This document shows, piece by piece, positions 1-12,150 of a stretch of 64,000 nt of DNA; the stretch's first letter is position 1; each line of letters begins with the position of its first letter. Under the pieces are notes generated by a model, which worked only from the letters and a program-made list of their open reading frames with translations, made no database searches and was not told the origin of the DNA. A program made the translations under genes and the position numbers. The DNA is from Hofstenia miamia. Lineage: Eukaryota > Xenacoelomorpha > Acoela. The DNA lies in NCBI GenBank assembly GCA_004352715.1, contig SCFE01000089.1:400508-464507 (forward strand), written 5' to 3'.

Positions 1-55
<55 letters not shown>
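1..55. repeat. (AAT)n microsatellite
   Basis: The window opens inside an uninterrupted trinucleotide repeat of ATA/AAT units. Its true left end lies outside the window. Confidence 0.97.
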
Positions 56-56
<1 letters not shown>

Positions 57-187
57 GTATAGTTGAATTCCGCAGATTTACATTTACAATATTAATTAAA
101 AATCTTAATCATGTGTGGTATGAAGTTCAACAGAAGGTTAACTTGCATAATCAAAGATGTCTCAAATAGTCATTATGTACAACTGCC

Positions 188-958
188 TCAATTGTCTGTT
201 AGAAGATTATTTAGCTGTCGCGTATAGAATAGACGAGAGCTAGCTTTCTTGGTGCAGTTGTTAACATGTAAGTTCATTAGAGATTGTAAGTACCAAACGA
301 TATGATTTTTATCATTGATAGATTTCCGCACGCTTCCAATGACCATTTGAGTGGATTTAGAGAAGTTGATCGTCATATGGTTGTCCTTGCACCAGCTTAA
401 CACCATGTCCTCTGTGTTATTAAATTCTTCAGCAAATTTCATTGTTATTGGTGGAAGTTTTAGATCTGATGGAACGACTGTAAAAAGAAGAGAAACGATG
501 GATGAACCTTGAGAAATGTCAGGACCAAATAACCCATTCACTTTGACAACTAAATTTCGATGTTTGAGGTAGCTAGTAATCCATGCCACACGTTCCTTAC
601 ACCCATTGCCCTTTGTTAGCTTGTTCAAGTAAAAAGACATAGTAAAAAGCTTTATTGAAGGTTGCAGGAAGATGTATTTATTTTTGTCCAGATAATGCGG
701 AGTATAATCTAAGACGTTGAGCAGTTCCAGGACCGGGGATTATTTGAGCTTGTAAGCATATTGATTATTGTCCACCATGGATAGCAGTTTTTCCTTACGT
801 GTACGTAAATGTGCATATTCCAAATATAGTGTAGGTACAGAACTAATAGGTAAAGGCCTTAAACTTTGAATATCCACTTCTTTAGTCTTGGGAATACAAA
901 CTAAGTATGAATATTTTGAAAATTTAGGAGTGTAACATTGCGATAGTGAGCTATTCAC
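188..958 (-). pseudogene. Decayed LINE reverse transcriptase fragment
   Basis: Two minus-strand open pieces (740-958 and 188-640) read as consecutive parts of a non-LTR reverse transcriptase. The upstream piece has a V-x-I-P-K block, then R-P-L-P-I-S-S-V-P and, near its end, D-N-N-Q-Y-A-Y-K, matching the conserved 'RPISI..L.K..E' and 'NQ(Y/F)(A/G)(Y/F)' stretches of LINE RTs. The downstream piece has W-I-T-S-Y-L-K-H-R, a Q-G-S-S-I block, then M-K-F-A-E-E where the catalytic Y-A-D-D would be, and a following W-C-K-D-N-H-M-T-I-N-F-S-K-S block typical after the active site. The YADD aspartates are replaced and the two pieces are out of frame, so this is a dead copy. The LINE clade is not determinable. 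Confidence 0.7.
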
Positions 959-1020
959 AATATGGGTGAGAGAATCTGCTAATATGTGGGTAGCATGCCT
1001 TTATACCGGGGACTACGTAA

Positions 1021-1061
<41 letters not shown>

Positions 1062-2280
1062 TCGAAGTCTTCGTCTATGCTCTCTGTAAAATACCGGCAA
1101 AGCCACATGATCTTTTCTTAAGTTTGCTTTGATAAATATGCTTCAAAAGAAGTTGATAGGCTGCACCAGCAGGGATGAACATCATTAGTGTTATGTTCAT
1201 TGTGTCAATAGTTAGTGACTGAATTATCGTCAGCCTGAAAGAAATTTGGAAAGACTCAGGCATTTTAACTATAGCTATTTCAGGAGTAGGATAACTACTA
1301 ATTTCTAGATTTGTTTATTGTTAGTTAATTGTAAGTTTTCGATATTCTGTCAGCTCTGTTTATGTTACTGATTTATATTGCTTTAGCTTTAAAAATTAGC
1401 TTCTCTAGTTTCTCAGAAAATGTTTGAAATGCTGCTAGCTTATTGTGAAATATGGATATTTTTATATCCTGTCCATTCCATTATTTTATGGTATGATATG
1501 AAAATTATTGCCCTTATCTCACACCCCTAGTTAGGTACATGTACGCATTGTGCCAGTTTTTGGTTTGGTCAAAATTTAAAAAATATTAAAAAACCATGCA
1601 ACCATAATGAACTGTGTGATAAACCCACACAGTACATTTCTTTAATTTTTTGCATTTTTACATAATAGGCTACTACTGTGGAAAGATATCATAAACTATT
1701 TAAGATACTAGCTTCGAAATTTACTGCTTTGTTTGCCCTTTTAAATAATTTAATAGATGAGTCATAGATAAGTTCGAAAGCAATCTCGCAATTGCTAACT
1801 TATTTAATTATGCAGAATTTAACAGTAAATCCCAATAAAGCAGAATTCTGTGTTGTCTCCCTTTCTAAAAGATAATCTAGCATTCATTTGAAATTGTTTT
1901 AGTGAGGTTTAATTTTTGCCAAAATACTAACATTTTGAAATATATGCCAAAAGTGAATTGATGTAAAAAAGGATTTTGCCAAAATATTGAATAGCAGAAA
2001 CGTTATAAGTTTGTCCTATATATTCAACATATTTGGAGATTTGCCTTTATTTAGTACAACTAATTTCCATAAATACTTACAATATATTTGTTTGTTTTGG
2101 TAGTATTTGATGTGTTTCAATTGTATCAGTTCGTATGTAAATTCATTCTATGAAATATACTTACTCGACAAATATATTGTGGTTTGTCCTATATATAGCA
2201 CAAACTAAATCCACATTAATAAACAAAGAAACATTCTAAGATTTTCTTCGATGCACCTAGTCAATATTATGATGAAAATT
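959..2280. other. No gene seen; contains a (TA)n tract
   Basis: AT-rich DNA without a convincing coding stretch on either strand. A (TA)n microsatellite occupies about 1027-1057. A short phrase resembling 'tttgtcctatatat' occurs twice, near 2010 and 2186, but I could not extend it into a repeat. Confidence 0.6.
1027..1057. repeat. (TA)n microsatellite
   Basis: About fifteen uninterrupted TA dinucleotides. Confidence 0.95.
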
Positions 2281-2512
2281 TTAAGTATTGTTTGATTTTG
2301 TATTTCTCACATCCAGTTCTTGGTTTCGAAGTACACAATTAAGTTTTGCATCTTCCATGTGAACTGTGTGCAATTGGCCAATGACCAATATCAAGCCGTG
2401 CGCTGTTGTCTTAGAACATGACTTTTGGACCTTTCCTTTGCTGTTTCCGTGCGGGTTCTTCATCTTGAAGAGAAGGTCGACCACTTTGTGGATTTTGATC
2501 ATACATAAATTT
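2281..2512 (-). pseudogene. piggyBac-type transposase C-terminal relic
   Basis: In one minus-strand frame the sequence reads G-R-P-S-L-Q, then E-P-A-R-K-Q-Q-R-K-G-P-K, a stop, then R-L-D-I-G-H-W-P, G-R-C-K, a stop, L-C-T-S-K-P-R-T-G-C-E-K-Y-K. This order (a GHWP box, then a GRCK...C...RT..CEKC cysteine cluster) is the usual C-terminal end of piggyBac-family transposases, where it forms a zinc-binding domain. At least two in-frame stops and one lost cysteine show it is dead. No upstream transposase core was recognised between 2590 and 3400. An alternative minus-strand frame is open for 73 codons but shows no family likeness. Confidence 0.5.
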
Positions 2513-2589
2513 CTCGCAACATTGCATTTGAACTTAAATTGTAATATTCATTCACTCGTTAGATCAGAAGAATCTATTGAACATTAGTC

Positions 2590-3974
2590 TTCCTTTTACA
2601 CCACCAATGGTAGTCATTTGGAAACATGACATTTTGTTACAATGTGTAGTAGTCAAGAATTTATTTGAAAACACATCATTAAAGTACACAATTGTTTTTG
2701 AAATCCATCAGCTGATTTTCGGATGTTTGTAAGGGCATCTCCTCTTCGATCGCCAGTCATCATTGTTTGAATAGCAGTACTGATAATTTGCATTTCATTT
2801 CTGGATTCAGAATGACTTAAAATTTACTGATAAAAAACCATGTTCACCATCAGAATCAGAGCAGCTTTCATGGATCACCAAATAACTGAGTTTTTACACA
2901 ATGAGCAATAATTTTATTTGTGTGCCGCAATTTCATTTTCATCTGTTTTCTCGCCATTTTCGTTTTGTTCATTTTTTGAAACCTGTATATGGACTGTGGA
3001 TAAATTTTCTTCATGAGGTCTATTTTTCTGATGAATACTAACGTAGTAATAATGATCGGAGGAGTGTAATATCCACTCAATCATTTCATTCTTAATGGCC
3101 CACTTTCATTCATAATATAATCCATTTTGATTTCTACTCTGAAATAATAAAATGTGGCTGCATTTAATTTTCATTTTCTATGAACGACTAGTGCATTCTT
3201 GTTTTTGCTAACTCGAATTTTATATAAATAGAATGATAGCGAAACTGGAATTTCATGTAAGTATATCTGCGAAATGAACCGTTTCATGGAATGTTCGAAA
3301 CTTAAGCTACATAATTCACTTTGACATTTACAGGGTGGATGTGTTTGAATCAATGCTTATAAAAAACGTTTAAAACATAGTTTTCTCTTTTTCAGATAAC
3401 TATGCCTAGAAAATAGCCTCCCTTATTGGGATGTGTTCGTAGATTGTTCGTGTCATTAACATTGCCCCACTTGTTGTTAATAATTGTGCTTAATGATTTA
3501 ATCGTTGAACTGACATCTTGAAACAAAATCTGTTCTTCTTTGTACTGCAGTTTCAAATCTAGGATACATTTACTACGATTTTTTCATGACAAGCAAAATT
3601 CTATCCAGCCCGATTATTTGGGAAGTTGCGTTCGGAGTTAAAGTTTGAGTTGGGGTTGTGTTATGCTCATAGTGAATTTTAGGAACTTAATGAATCGGTT
3701 GATTTTGGATATATTCATCCAAAGTAAATTTGTCCAACAAGCTAGTTTATTATATGATGTCACTTATAAAACCGCCGTTATAGCAAATGATAATATGTTA
3801 ACAAACAATTAACATAATTGTAATATTCATTCACAAATTAAACAATATTGTTTCCATCATGGTCAGATATATTTTGCGATTGCATTTTTGATTTCTCAAA
3901 CTGTCGACTCATCATTTGTTCCCGTAGTCTTGCACAGTTACTGTAGAGACATAGAGTGTTGTCAAGATACATAC
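2590..3974. other. No gene recognised
   Basis: Only short unsupported open stretches on either strand. Minus-strand sequence around 2720-2880 could be an eroded N-terminal part of the neighbouring piggyBac relic, because one frame is rich in D, E and S, but this is too weak to annotate. Confidence 0.5.
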
Positions 3975-4239
3975 TTAGTTCATAATTATTGAAAGGGTGA
4001 ATGCATCTTCGAGAATTCTAATATATTCTGAAAATTTATGTTTGCACAAACTTCTAATACCTTGCTCTAATTGATGTTTCCCTGGGCGTAGTTTTATTAC
4101 CTCAATTTGGGTAAATCTTTTAACTTCTGGTTGAGGGACTTCACTTATTGTTACTGTAGAACCATTTCTCGTCTGTATGACCTGATATCCCCAAGCTCTC
4201 TCTAACATGCGATAAAGTTCTGCTGCCTTTATGTCATTC
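3975..4239 (-). CDS. Candidate terminal exon of an unidentified host gene
   Basis: An 87-codon minus-strand stretch ends in a stop at 3975-3977. It begins directly after a good splice acceptor (TCTTGTGCAG, plus-strand positions 4240-4249), entering at the third base of a codon. Composition is protein-like (charged, mixed hydrophobic, few repeats): it begins N-D-I-K-A-A-E-L-Y-R-M-L-E-R and has I-K-L-R-P-G-K-H-Q-L-E-Q-G-I-R near its middle. No signal peptide, membrane span or known motif is visible. A minus-strand AATAAA lies about 225 bases downstream (plus TTTATT near 3746). I do not recognise the family. The open length is only moderately improbable by chance in DNA this AT-rich, so a chance reading or a transposon scrap remains possible. 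Confidence 0.35.
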
Positions 4240-4259
4240 CTGCACAAGATTTTATCATC

Positions 4260-5271
4260 TGATTAACATCACGTTTTGATATTTCTAGCATGTAAGTTGC
4301 ACAGCAGAACGATTAACGATTAATGCTATCGATTTTTGACTTTTCATTTCATTTGTATATGAATATTGCATGTTTTGACATGCAATATTGCCATTGTTGA
4401 TGTATTTATTAATTAAGACTGATTTTTTAAATGACATCAAATGCTTGAAATATTAACTAATTTTAACAGACTCCGCGTTTTTTCCATGTTAATAAGAATA
4501 CCTTTGAAGTAGGTTTTCGATTTTCCTCTACAAATGCCATATTTCCTGTTTTCTTCATTTTGCATTCGACAATTCTTCACTTACATAATATGTTTACAAA
4601 AATATAATTTTGTGAATGTTTTGGACAGTTATTTTTTCCTTTGCTAGAAAATTCCAGATGTAAACATTGATATACGTCGGAGTAGATTTCCAGTAGTTTT
4701 CTACTCTTTCAACGCATTTATTTGTGTTGTTTTCGTTTATTAGTGATATTTTGTGAACAAATTTTTAAAAGTTAAAATTTTTTAGAAAGAATTGAAGAAA
4801 TTTAAATTATTCAAGAAAACTCATGAGTTAAACTATTTTGTTTAGCCCAATAGTGCATGAAGTACACTGAGTCAGGAAAAATTTCATTTTTAGTAAAAAA
4901 AATAATAATTTAGCATTATGAACTATTTATATTCGTCTATGATGGAAAAATTGTAGAAAATTTTATCTGTCTGAAATTTATATTTTTTGCAAAATCGCCC
5001 AAGCTGATTATGAAAATGTTACGCAGAAAAGCTACTTCAAGCAAAAATACTTTCGTCGAGGGGTTGGGAGAAGAACTCATGGGCCCATGCGAAGATTTTG
5101 GAACCAGTTTCTGATTTTCGCAAGACAGAATTTAACCATACATTTGTCACAATAAAACACTTTTATGCCATAATATATCGCAAAAACACTAATCAATTCA
5201 TTTTTTAATCAAATTTCTAAAAAGCAAAGCTGCTATGGTTACTACTTACCACAACTAGTAGCATCTCCCAA
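4260..5271. other. No gene seen; diverged direct repeat
   Basis: About 80 bases at 4672-4750 resemble 6640-6715 in the same orientation; both contain 'gtcggagtagattt' and 'tctttcaacg'. This points to an old dispersed repeat. A short palindrome built on 'attgcatg' lies near 4365-4391. Otherwise nothing recognisable. Confidence 0.5.
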
Positions 5272-5457
5272 CAGTGGTGTACGCAAGGACGGTTTTCAAT
5301 ATTGATTTTGATTAAATTAAACAGTTTTTTGTAATAAATAAAAACACTAATGTGAGATTCATTTTCAAAGTTTTTTCGATATTTACTCAGCTTTTGGGCA
5401 CTCTAGTTGATCTCAAATGAGATGTCCCCTCGTCAGAAAATCCTGCGGACGCCCCTG
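5272..5457. mobile_element. hAT-like MITE with exact 8-bp target duplication
   Basis: A 186-bp element. The left end reads CAGTGGTGTACGCAAGGA and the reverse complement of the right end reads CAGGGGCGTCCGCAGGAT, which match at 13 of 18 positions. It is flanked on both sides by the identical octamer TCTCCCAA (5264-5271 and 5458-5465). CAG-starting inverted repeats plus an 8-bp duplication are characteristic of hAT-superfamily insertions. It encodes no transposase, so it is non-autonomous. Confidence 0.8.
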
Positions 5458-5722
5458 TCTCCCAAGCCATCCGCAAGCCCCCTATAAACACTGTGACTCA
5501 AAATCAACTGACTATCGAATACAGTGTTTTCGCATTTTTAGCTTGAGCGCGAAATGTCTAAATTGGCAAATTTTGAAACTTACTAAAGTTTTCTATCATA
5601 TTGTATAGTAATAATATATGATATCATATGATATATGATATCATAATTCTGAAATGATATTGTCTTATAACTGTTAAATACATGTAACTTTTGAAACCTT
5701 TCATTGTTGAAATTTTCTTTAT

Positions 5723-5746
5723 TATATATATATATATATATATATA
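5723..5746. repeat. (TA)n microsatellite
   Basis: Uninterrupted TA dinucleotide run. Confidence 0.9.
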
Positions 5747-5748
5747 AA

Positions 5749-6095
5749 TCGAAAAGCCCGAAATTTTAGGCTTTTGAATTTTTTATTAGTTTGGCAATGA
5801 TATATTTATGAATATAAAATTTGTATTAGGATACATTTCATTTTAAATTGAAGTGCTATAAAAAATTTTCTAGTCATATTTATGGGATTCCTATCTGAAC
5901 ATACATTAAGAAAACATCCATAGATTTCACTATGATTACTGAACATTTTATTTTTCAAAGAATGATATCTGTATATCCGCAATGAATTTAATAAACCCGT
6001 CTTTATTCTTAGCATTACAACATGCAAGAAAATATTTTGATTTTAGAACGAATTAAAAATTAAAAATTACAATCACCAGTGCTGCCTAACTGGTT
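5749..6095 (-). repeat. Dispersed repeat family, shortened copy
   Basis: On the minus strand this matches the longer plus-strand copy at 25047-25915. Shared landmarks, in the same order, are 'agttaggcagcactggtg' at one end, 'tttattaaattcattg', 'catagtgaaatcta', 'aatcccataaa', and a terminal self-complementary block of the type 'aaaagcc...ggctttt'. This copy lacks several hundred internal bases. No coding potential or target duplication was found, so the class (MITE or other) is unknown. Confidence 0.6.
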
Positions 6096-7827
6096 GTATG
6101 TAGAAAACTCTGTAAGGCCATTTAAAATCATAGTATCTATCTTCATATCTATAACAAGTCAATCTAACAAGTCTTGCAAAACGTCACAACATATATTCAT
6201 CTGCACTAGTTGAAAAAAGTTTGAGTCAGCATTTCGTAACGTAAGCGAAATCTTTTTGTAAAACTTTGTCATAAAAGTACAAAGTTAAGGTAAAAACACT
6301 CGACGACCTTGCGAAATTTTATCATCTATTATACATATAAATGTATTTAGAGGAAAACGTAATGAATTCTTTACGCTAAATTTTATAGGGTTAAACTGGA
6401 ATTGTTCGTTTCAAATTTCAACTCTGTATGGCGAATTTATATGTACAACCCAGGGTTTTCTTTATCTTATTCAAATACTAAAATTATTTTAAAATAGTTT
6501 TGTCGTTCGCAAACGTCACTTTCTCATTGTTTGATTTCCATTGGTTTCATAGTATGCCAATGACAGTATATAGTTTACAGCTACCTTTTATCTTAAATAA
6601 GTTTTCATATTTCGTATTGCATTTGTGTCCGAGAACATAAGTCGGAGTAGATTTCATTTAATTTCCTATTCTTTCAACGAATTTATTTGTTGCGGCGTTT
6701 TGTTGTATTAATAAAATTAAAATTTAACCAAATCAAATCGTGCAAACTATGCCGATAGTCTTTCACGAATGAACATTTTGACTGGTAATATGGTGGATGG
6801 GGGTGATTATATCATTTTCTAGTATTGTTTCAATATATTATTTACTCTTATTATTTAATATTATTTTCAAGATTTAATTCAACTATAAGCTTATTAAGAG
6901 GAGAACAGGTGTTTGCATTACTTGTTGGTTGATCATGCATATATGTTTGAAAGATTATTTTCACATGTCAATATATATAAATAATTCTATTGAGGATAAT
7001 TATGTCACTTGATGTTACTTATACTCTATTTAATAGTTTGATCGAAAAAATCTGGAACTGCGGGGAATTTCTATTTTTTATAGCACTTAATTTATTGTTT
7101 TGTGGTTGTGAATTCATTTGTCTTATCCACCTGTATGCGTCATTGTTAGTCTGCTAGAGATTTTAGTAGCATAGTTAACCAAAAATTAGCTAAGACCGTT
7201 GACTGTGATGGAGATTGTGCTGTCTGCTCTTATTTACTCACTGTCTAGAAATTGCTTTATTTGCGGCCTTGGACTACTTCGAAATCGATAGTTTAATCCG
7301 GAAAATATCGTTCAAAATTATATTAACATACATTGTATATCGTAATGGAGTAACTATACAATTTCTCAAAAATTATATTAACAACTAATATTGGTAGTCT
7401 AATCATTTTAATGGCATGAGGACTATCAGTTATGGTCGAAAATTATCCTATAGTCTCGAACATAAACTATTTTACATCATGCAATATCAATAACAATTTG
7501 CAGAATCACTTTAAAATATCCCACTTGGAATATGTAATATGCAATTAGGTACGTTTTTTGGATCAGTAGAAAAAAACTAAAATGTGAATATAATGTAATA
7601 ATGATGGAGTTAGTAGTATCAATAAAATACATTTAAATTGTAAAATGAAACCAAATTTCGAATGATAAGATACGTAACCACAGAAATTGCCTATTTAATT
7701 CTGTGTATTATCATTTATAAATTATATATTGGGATGCTATGGATTTTAATTACTAGTTTTAGTACTTAACTATATGAAGTATACTTCTCACATATTGCCT
7801 TTTGAAACTATGATTTATTCATTTTAG
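6096..7827. other. No gene recognised
   Basis: AT-rich, without open stretches that look coding. It holds the second member (6640-6715) of the diverged direct repeat also seen at 4672-4750. Confidence 0.5.
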
Positions 7828-7924
7828 TCTCGATACGTGTGCAATGAGGGAGCTAGTGCAGGATGTAGCCTTGGTGAAGACTATGAATTGAAAATAATCG
7901 CGGGCTTTGAGCCGAAATTCAAGT
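7828..7924 (+). CDS. Candidate internal exon, 32 codons, unidentified
   Basis: A textbook exon shape. The acceptor TTCATTTTAG ends at 7827 and the donor GTAAGT begins at 7925. Between them is an open frame that starts S-R-Y-V-C-N-E-G-A-S-A-G-C and continues L-G-E-D-Y-E-L-K-I-I-A-G-F-E-P. The exon is 97 nt, entering at phase 0 and leaving with one base of a codon. The amino-acid mix, with two cysteines and an alternating beta-like segment, looks like secreted or extracellular protein. Its exit phase fits the candidate exon at 12151-12284. I cannot name the family, and membership in the gene ending at 31233 is an inference from phase alone. Confidence 0.35.
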
Positions 7925-9579
7925 GTAAGTTATTAATTTTACAATGCATATTAACAAAACTTCTAATGTCAGTTTGAAATAATTAGAGAAATTAGTTATA
8001 ATAATGTAAATTTCATTAGTAGAGAACGAATTCTTCATTGTGGCAACTATATAACTTTGTCAAATAGAACAATTAAAATGGTGATGTTCGTAGAAGTAAA
8101 ATGTTATTGTTTAATCAAATCGTAGAATTTTAGGTTAATTGGGACCTTGTTCTTAAATTTTATGAGTTGTTTCTATAAATTTGTAGAATTGAAGAGCACA
8201 GAAAGGAAGAATGAAGTTTGCAATGATAACGCTGACAATATTTTAATAGATTGCTTGAGTGCATTACGTGTGCTGTGCGTCCTTCGAATTTTGTCTTTTC
8301 TTTTAAATATGTACTATTTTGTTTTTATATCATTAGAAGACCTCATTTTTTCTGACGGTGTTCTCTCAACAGGACACGTTATTAATATTTGGAATAACGG
8401 TCTTGTCCTTTGCAGAAAGCAATAAAATAACATTGATGGCAATTGTTTTTATCTCTTACTATTAAGCGGTTAGATAAACACAAATTGTTTAAAATTCTCT
8501 GGTGTATTTCAGACTCATGTTTCTTAGTAAATTCTGCAAATGGCCAGGCTTTCAAGTTAGTAGTGATGTTAGAATCACTTAGAGGAATTCCATTGTATAA
8601 ATGTTTTTATTTTTTATAAATGTATGTATAGATTGGCGCTTGTTCTGGATAATGAACTTGAAGCTATTACTATTGAGTTAATGAAAACCTCTTGCAAATC
8701 TTCAATACATGTTTCAACTACTATTAACAATTTCCAGCGCGTTTTACTCAGATTATTCTTAGTCTAAAAATCTATTGTATCATTAGGTGCTCCGTAATGA
8801 TTTTTCCAGTACATTTGTCATCACTATGCATTGTCTCAACAATCCATAACTGCACCCTGAATAGCATAATTATTTTATTTTTCATTTTAACTAAATCTAA
8901 TACCTTATTTCTTTTAGATTTCTAGATTAATTCGCATAAAGCTCTATATTTTCCTTTTGAATGGCGAAGTTAGAGCTGAAATTAGTTTGATAAATTATTT
9001 ATATGCATTACAAGAGCACTTTCCTATTAAAGCATTTGCTTTTCTCTTTCCTAATGTGGTTCGTAGATAATTTTATTCAACATCATGCAATCAATACAGC
9101 ACAATACAAAATATCCTTTTTTGCGAATAGTTTCCTACTTATACATGTATATGTCAAATATTTTGTGCAAATATATCATTTAAATTTTGCAATATTTCTA
9201 AATATATCAAAATTCGATCTGGCCATTATATAATATTTATCTATTTTGGTGACTGCTATCATTTCTCATAAACAACACACATTGAAAAAGCTATAGAATG
9301 TAGTATTTACCTAATTATTTGCTATGATTCAAAGTACGTTCTTTGATCAATAATGCCTAAGACAATCATAGTTTGAAAATAGATGTTTCAAAAAGTTTAT
9401 AAATTTTATAACAATAAAAATGTGACTTTTTAATGTGCCTTCCATCGTTGTCAGAATATTTCTGCTATCAAAGCAGTAGCTTAACACACACCTTTATGTA
9501 GAATTAGGGAGAGCAAAATTCCAGTATTCCGTCAAGATGCAACTTAATCATTCACTTTTTTTAAAAATCTCCAATATAG
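7925..9579. other. No gene recognised; probable intron
   Basis: If the flanking exon candidates are real this is intronic. A 92-codon open stretch (8147-8425, plus, without ATG at its start) ends in a stop and has no splice or motif support, so I do not call it. Confidence 0.4.
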
Positions 9580-9758
9580 ATGATTTTTCTAGCCCAGGAA
9601 CAAGTGGAAATCTATGGGCGCAAAATCTCGACTAGAATTTGCAAGAAAATGGTTCAAAGCAATTTTGATGTATTACCTGATGTTCACTGGGTGAACTGTT
9701 ATATTTTAACGATTCGAGGATTTTTCTGCTTCTTACGAACTCGTTCAACTAGATCCAG
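9580..9758 (+). CDS. Weak exon candidate
   Basis: The stretch follows an acceptor-like CCAATATAG and ends at a donor-like CAG|GTGACA. It is open in one frame for 59 codons beginning with ATG. A second frame is open from 9720 to a donor-like A|GTAAGC at 9827 and is rich in D and S (L-D-P-G-D-I-D-S-D-S-F). A third frame reads in phase with the 7828-7924 exon but stops after 18 codons. Three competing readings and no known motif keep confidence low. Confidence 0.18.
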
Positions 9759-9827
9759 GTGACATTGATTCTGACTCATTTATCGAGAGTATTGACCTGG
9801 ATATATTTGTTGCGGTTTCAACCAACA

Positions 9828-10365
9828 GTAAGCATGAGGACTTTTTGTGTAATGTTTAGCTGTTATATTTTTTGTATGAAATTTGAATGTTGTAGATATT
9901 CCTTTGTCCTCATATAGATAGTGAGAACTATGGTTAATGCTCAGTACGATGTTGTGGAAGACACTATTTGCAAACTGATTAAAGCCATCCACAGGATTTG
10001 CTAAGCCTAAAATTTATGAAGCAATATTTTATGAATGACCCTTTTTATTTGAAGGGAAAAAGATACCCAAATTTATGCGCCCATCATAAATGAGTATATA
10101 AAATCTATATAAAATTCTTCCACGTATGCATTCAGTAAATGCTATTATTTTTTGATATTTCAGTTTCATATATGATTAAATTTAGTTGTATTCTACATAC
10201 AAATATATTTGTGGAAAAGTCTCAATAACCCAAAGGCATAGGAGAAAAACTAAAAGTGTATCTGAAATCATACGAAATATAATTTGGGTGATATGGTATT
10301 CTTGAGCTTTTGTGAATTGGTGTATTTTTAAATTTTGCAAAAATAGATATATATGACTGGAAAGT
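9828..10365. other. No gene recognised
   Basis: Nothing identifiable before the transposon end at 10366. Confidence 0.4.
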
Positions 10366-11965
10366 ACAGGGTGTCCCATAAATACTTACCCATAAACTAT
10401 TTAAACCCCACACTATTTCCTCATTCTAAGCAGCTTAGGAAGTTCTTAGTGCATGTTTTAGAGCCGCATTTTCATAAGTTTTTGCGGCGACATCGCTTTC
10501 TAAGATAAACCAGATAGGAAAATCCATTTGTCATAGATGGAGGCAAAACATTCTTGTCCCGAAAACAGTTAAAATGCTCCTTGCATATTCGATGTGCGCG
10601 ACGGTGTACCGTCTTGAATGAAGACATAATTGTCTTCAAATCGCTCAGTCACCCAGAGCAACACACAGTGGCAAGCCAGCCAAATATTTAAGGGGGCTAT
10701 TAATTTTTAATTTAATCAGATATGCTATTGTTAAATATTTTAGCCTATTTTACAGGAAGTCCATTTTTGTTAACTTATCCTATCTTTCCAGCTATGGTTA
10801 ACACATTTCCAAATATTTCTGTTCCTCAAATCCCTGAGTACTTCAAATTTTCCTTTACCAGCAATAGGAAAAGCCAGTCTTAGGGCATCTCCCACTTAAA
10901 GCATTGTTGCCAAAAAGTACCATTGGTTACTATTTTAGCAACTTACCTTGTCAAACAAACGTTTGTCAGGATTTAATCTTCTACGTAATTGATTTTTTTT
11001 AAAACTTGTTTTTGTGTGCTATGCTATGGACACACACATTTGAATAAAAATTGCCATTATAGCACCCGTCTATAAAATCAAACTGATCAGTTACTAGCAC
11101 AGATTGCATTCTTGCTGTTGAATTCTATTGACAAAACACAAACAATAATATTTCACATTCTCATTATATACAAATTTTGTATATCACCTTGGATTCATTT
11201 TCAAGAACACATGAATTGATCTGTGAACATTAGTTGTAAAATTTTATACAATTGCAAGTATTTCTAAATGAACATTTTTTAAAATTATACTTGGCGGGGG
11301 CAGTTGCATGTTGTTCCCCTGGCTAGGCTCCTGCCAGCACTTCAACATTTAACATTTCTATGCAAACGTTGTTGTTTACTTTTACTCCTTCCGGGATGAA
11401 GACCAAAGGGGACTGCGACACATCAAAACCAACTCGCGGAAATAAGGGCAACTACCGTCAGACAAGTCTTTGGCATCACAGGAATAAAGTCTGACATTCT
11501 GAGAGTTAAGGACAACCTCCACTGTAAATATCTTTTCATCCCACCAAATAAAAATCGTGTCTGCGAACTGCCTGATTTCTTCAAGTATCTTTCTGCCCAT
11601 GTCAAATCGTCTTTGCTTGGAAGCGGCTGATATTAATTGTTTGCGTTGCGTTTTGCTTGAACATCCTATGCATGAAAGATTTTGAAATACCCACCTGTTT
11701 AGCAGTCTTCCTTATACTCTTGTGTGGATTCTAGTTGACACCTGTATGAATGGCTCTCACTACTCTGCTGGTACGAACGCTTCGTGTTCGCCCAGGAATA
11801 GGCTTGCTAGAGGTTGTGCCGGTCTTTCCATATCGTTTCCTTACATTGTAAATATTTTTGGAGGGCACATCACGCTGTTTTGTTATGCCACTGTTGGTAA
11901 TACGGCCTTTTTTAAGGTAAATCCCTATGGGAAACCCCTTATTATGCCTTTGTTCGTTCATTATC
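10366..11965 (-). pseudogene. Tc1/mariner-superfamily transposase relic
   Basis: The minus strand carries the ordered parts of an IS630/Tc1/mariner transposase. Around 11731-11961 there is an N-terminal HTH region with P-S-K-N-I-Y-N-V-R-K-R-Y and a linker G-R-T-R-S-V-R-T-S-R-V-V-R-A-I. The first catalytic aspartate block I-W-W-D-E-K-I-F-T-V-E-V lies near 11535, and the second, F-I-Q-D-G-T-P-S-R-T-S, near 10600. The parts are in different frames with stops between them, so the gene is dead. About 600 bases between the two catalytic blocks (10690-11290) show no recognisable transposase. The low-coordinate end reads TACAGGGTGTCCCATAAATA, typical of mariner-like inverted repeats; no matching partner was found near 12000, so that end is lost. 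Confidence 0.75.
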
Positions 11966-12150
11966 GAAAGAATTTGTTTTATTATTAATACATTATTGAA
12001 TTTTACACCACGGATTTACTATATTCTTATCGTCGCAAGCTCCCCAACTCAGTATAACCCAATGTCCCGAAACAGGTAAACATATCTAAGATTTTAAAAC
12101 AACAGCAATTGCAATATCGCCAAAATTTGTTCTATTAAACCAGATATAAG

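Noticed and set aside
8147-8425. 92-codon plus-strand frame ending in a stop
   Set aside because: No start codon in good context, no acceptor directly before it and no motif.
11722-11988. 88-codon plus-strand frame
   Set aside because: Antisense of the mariner HTH region, which has clear family motifs on the minus strand.
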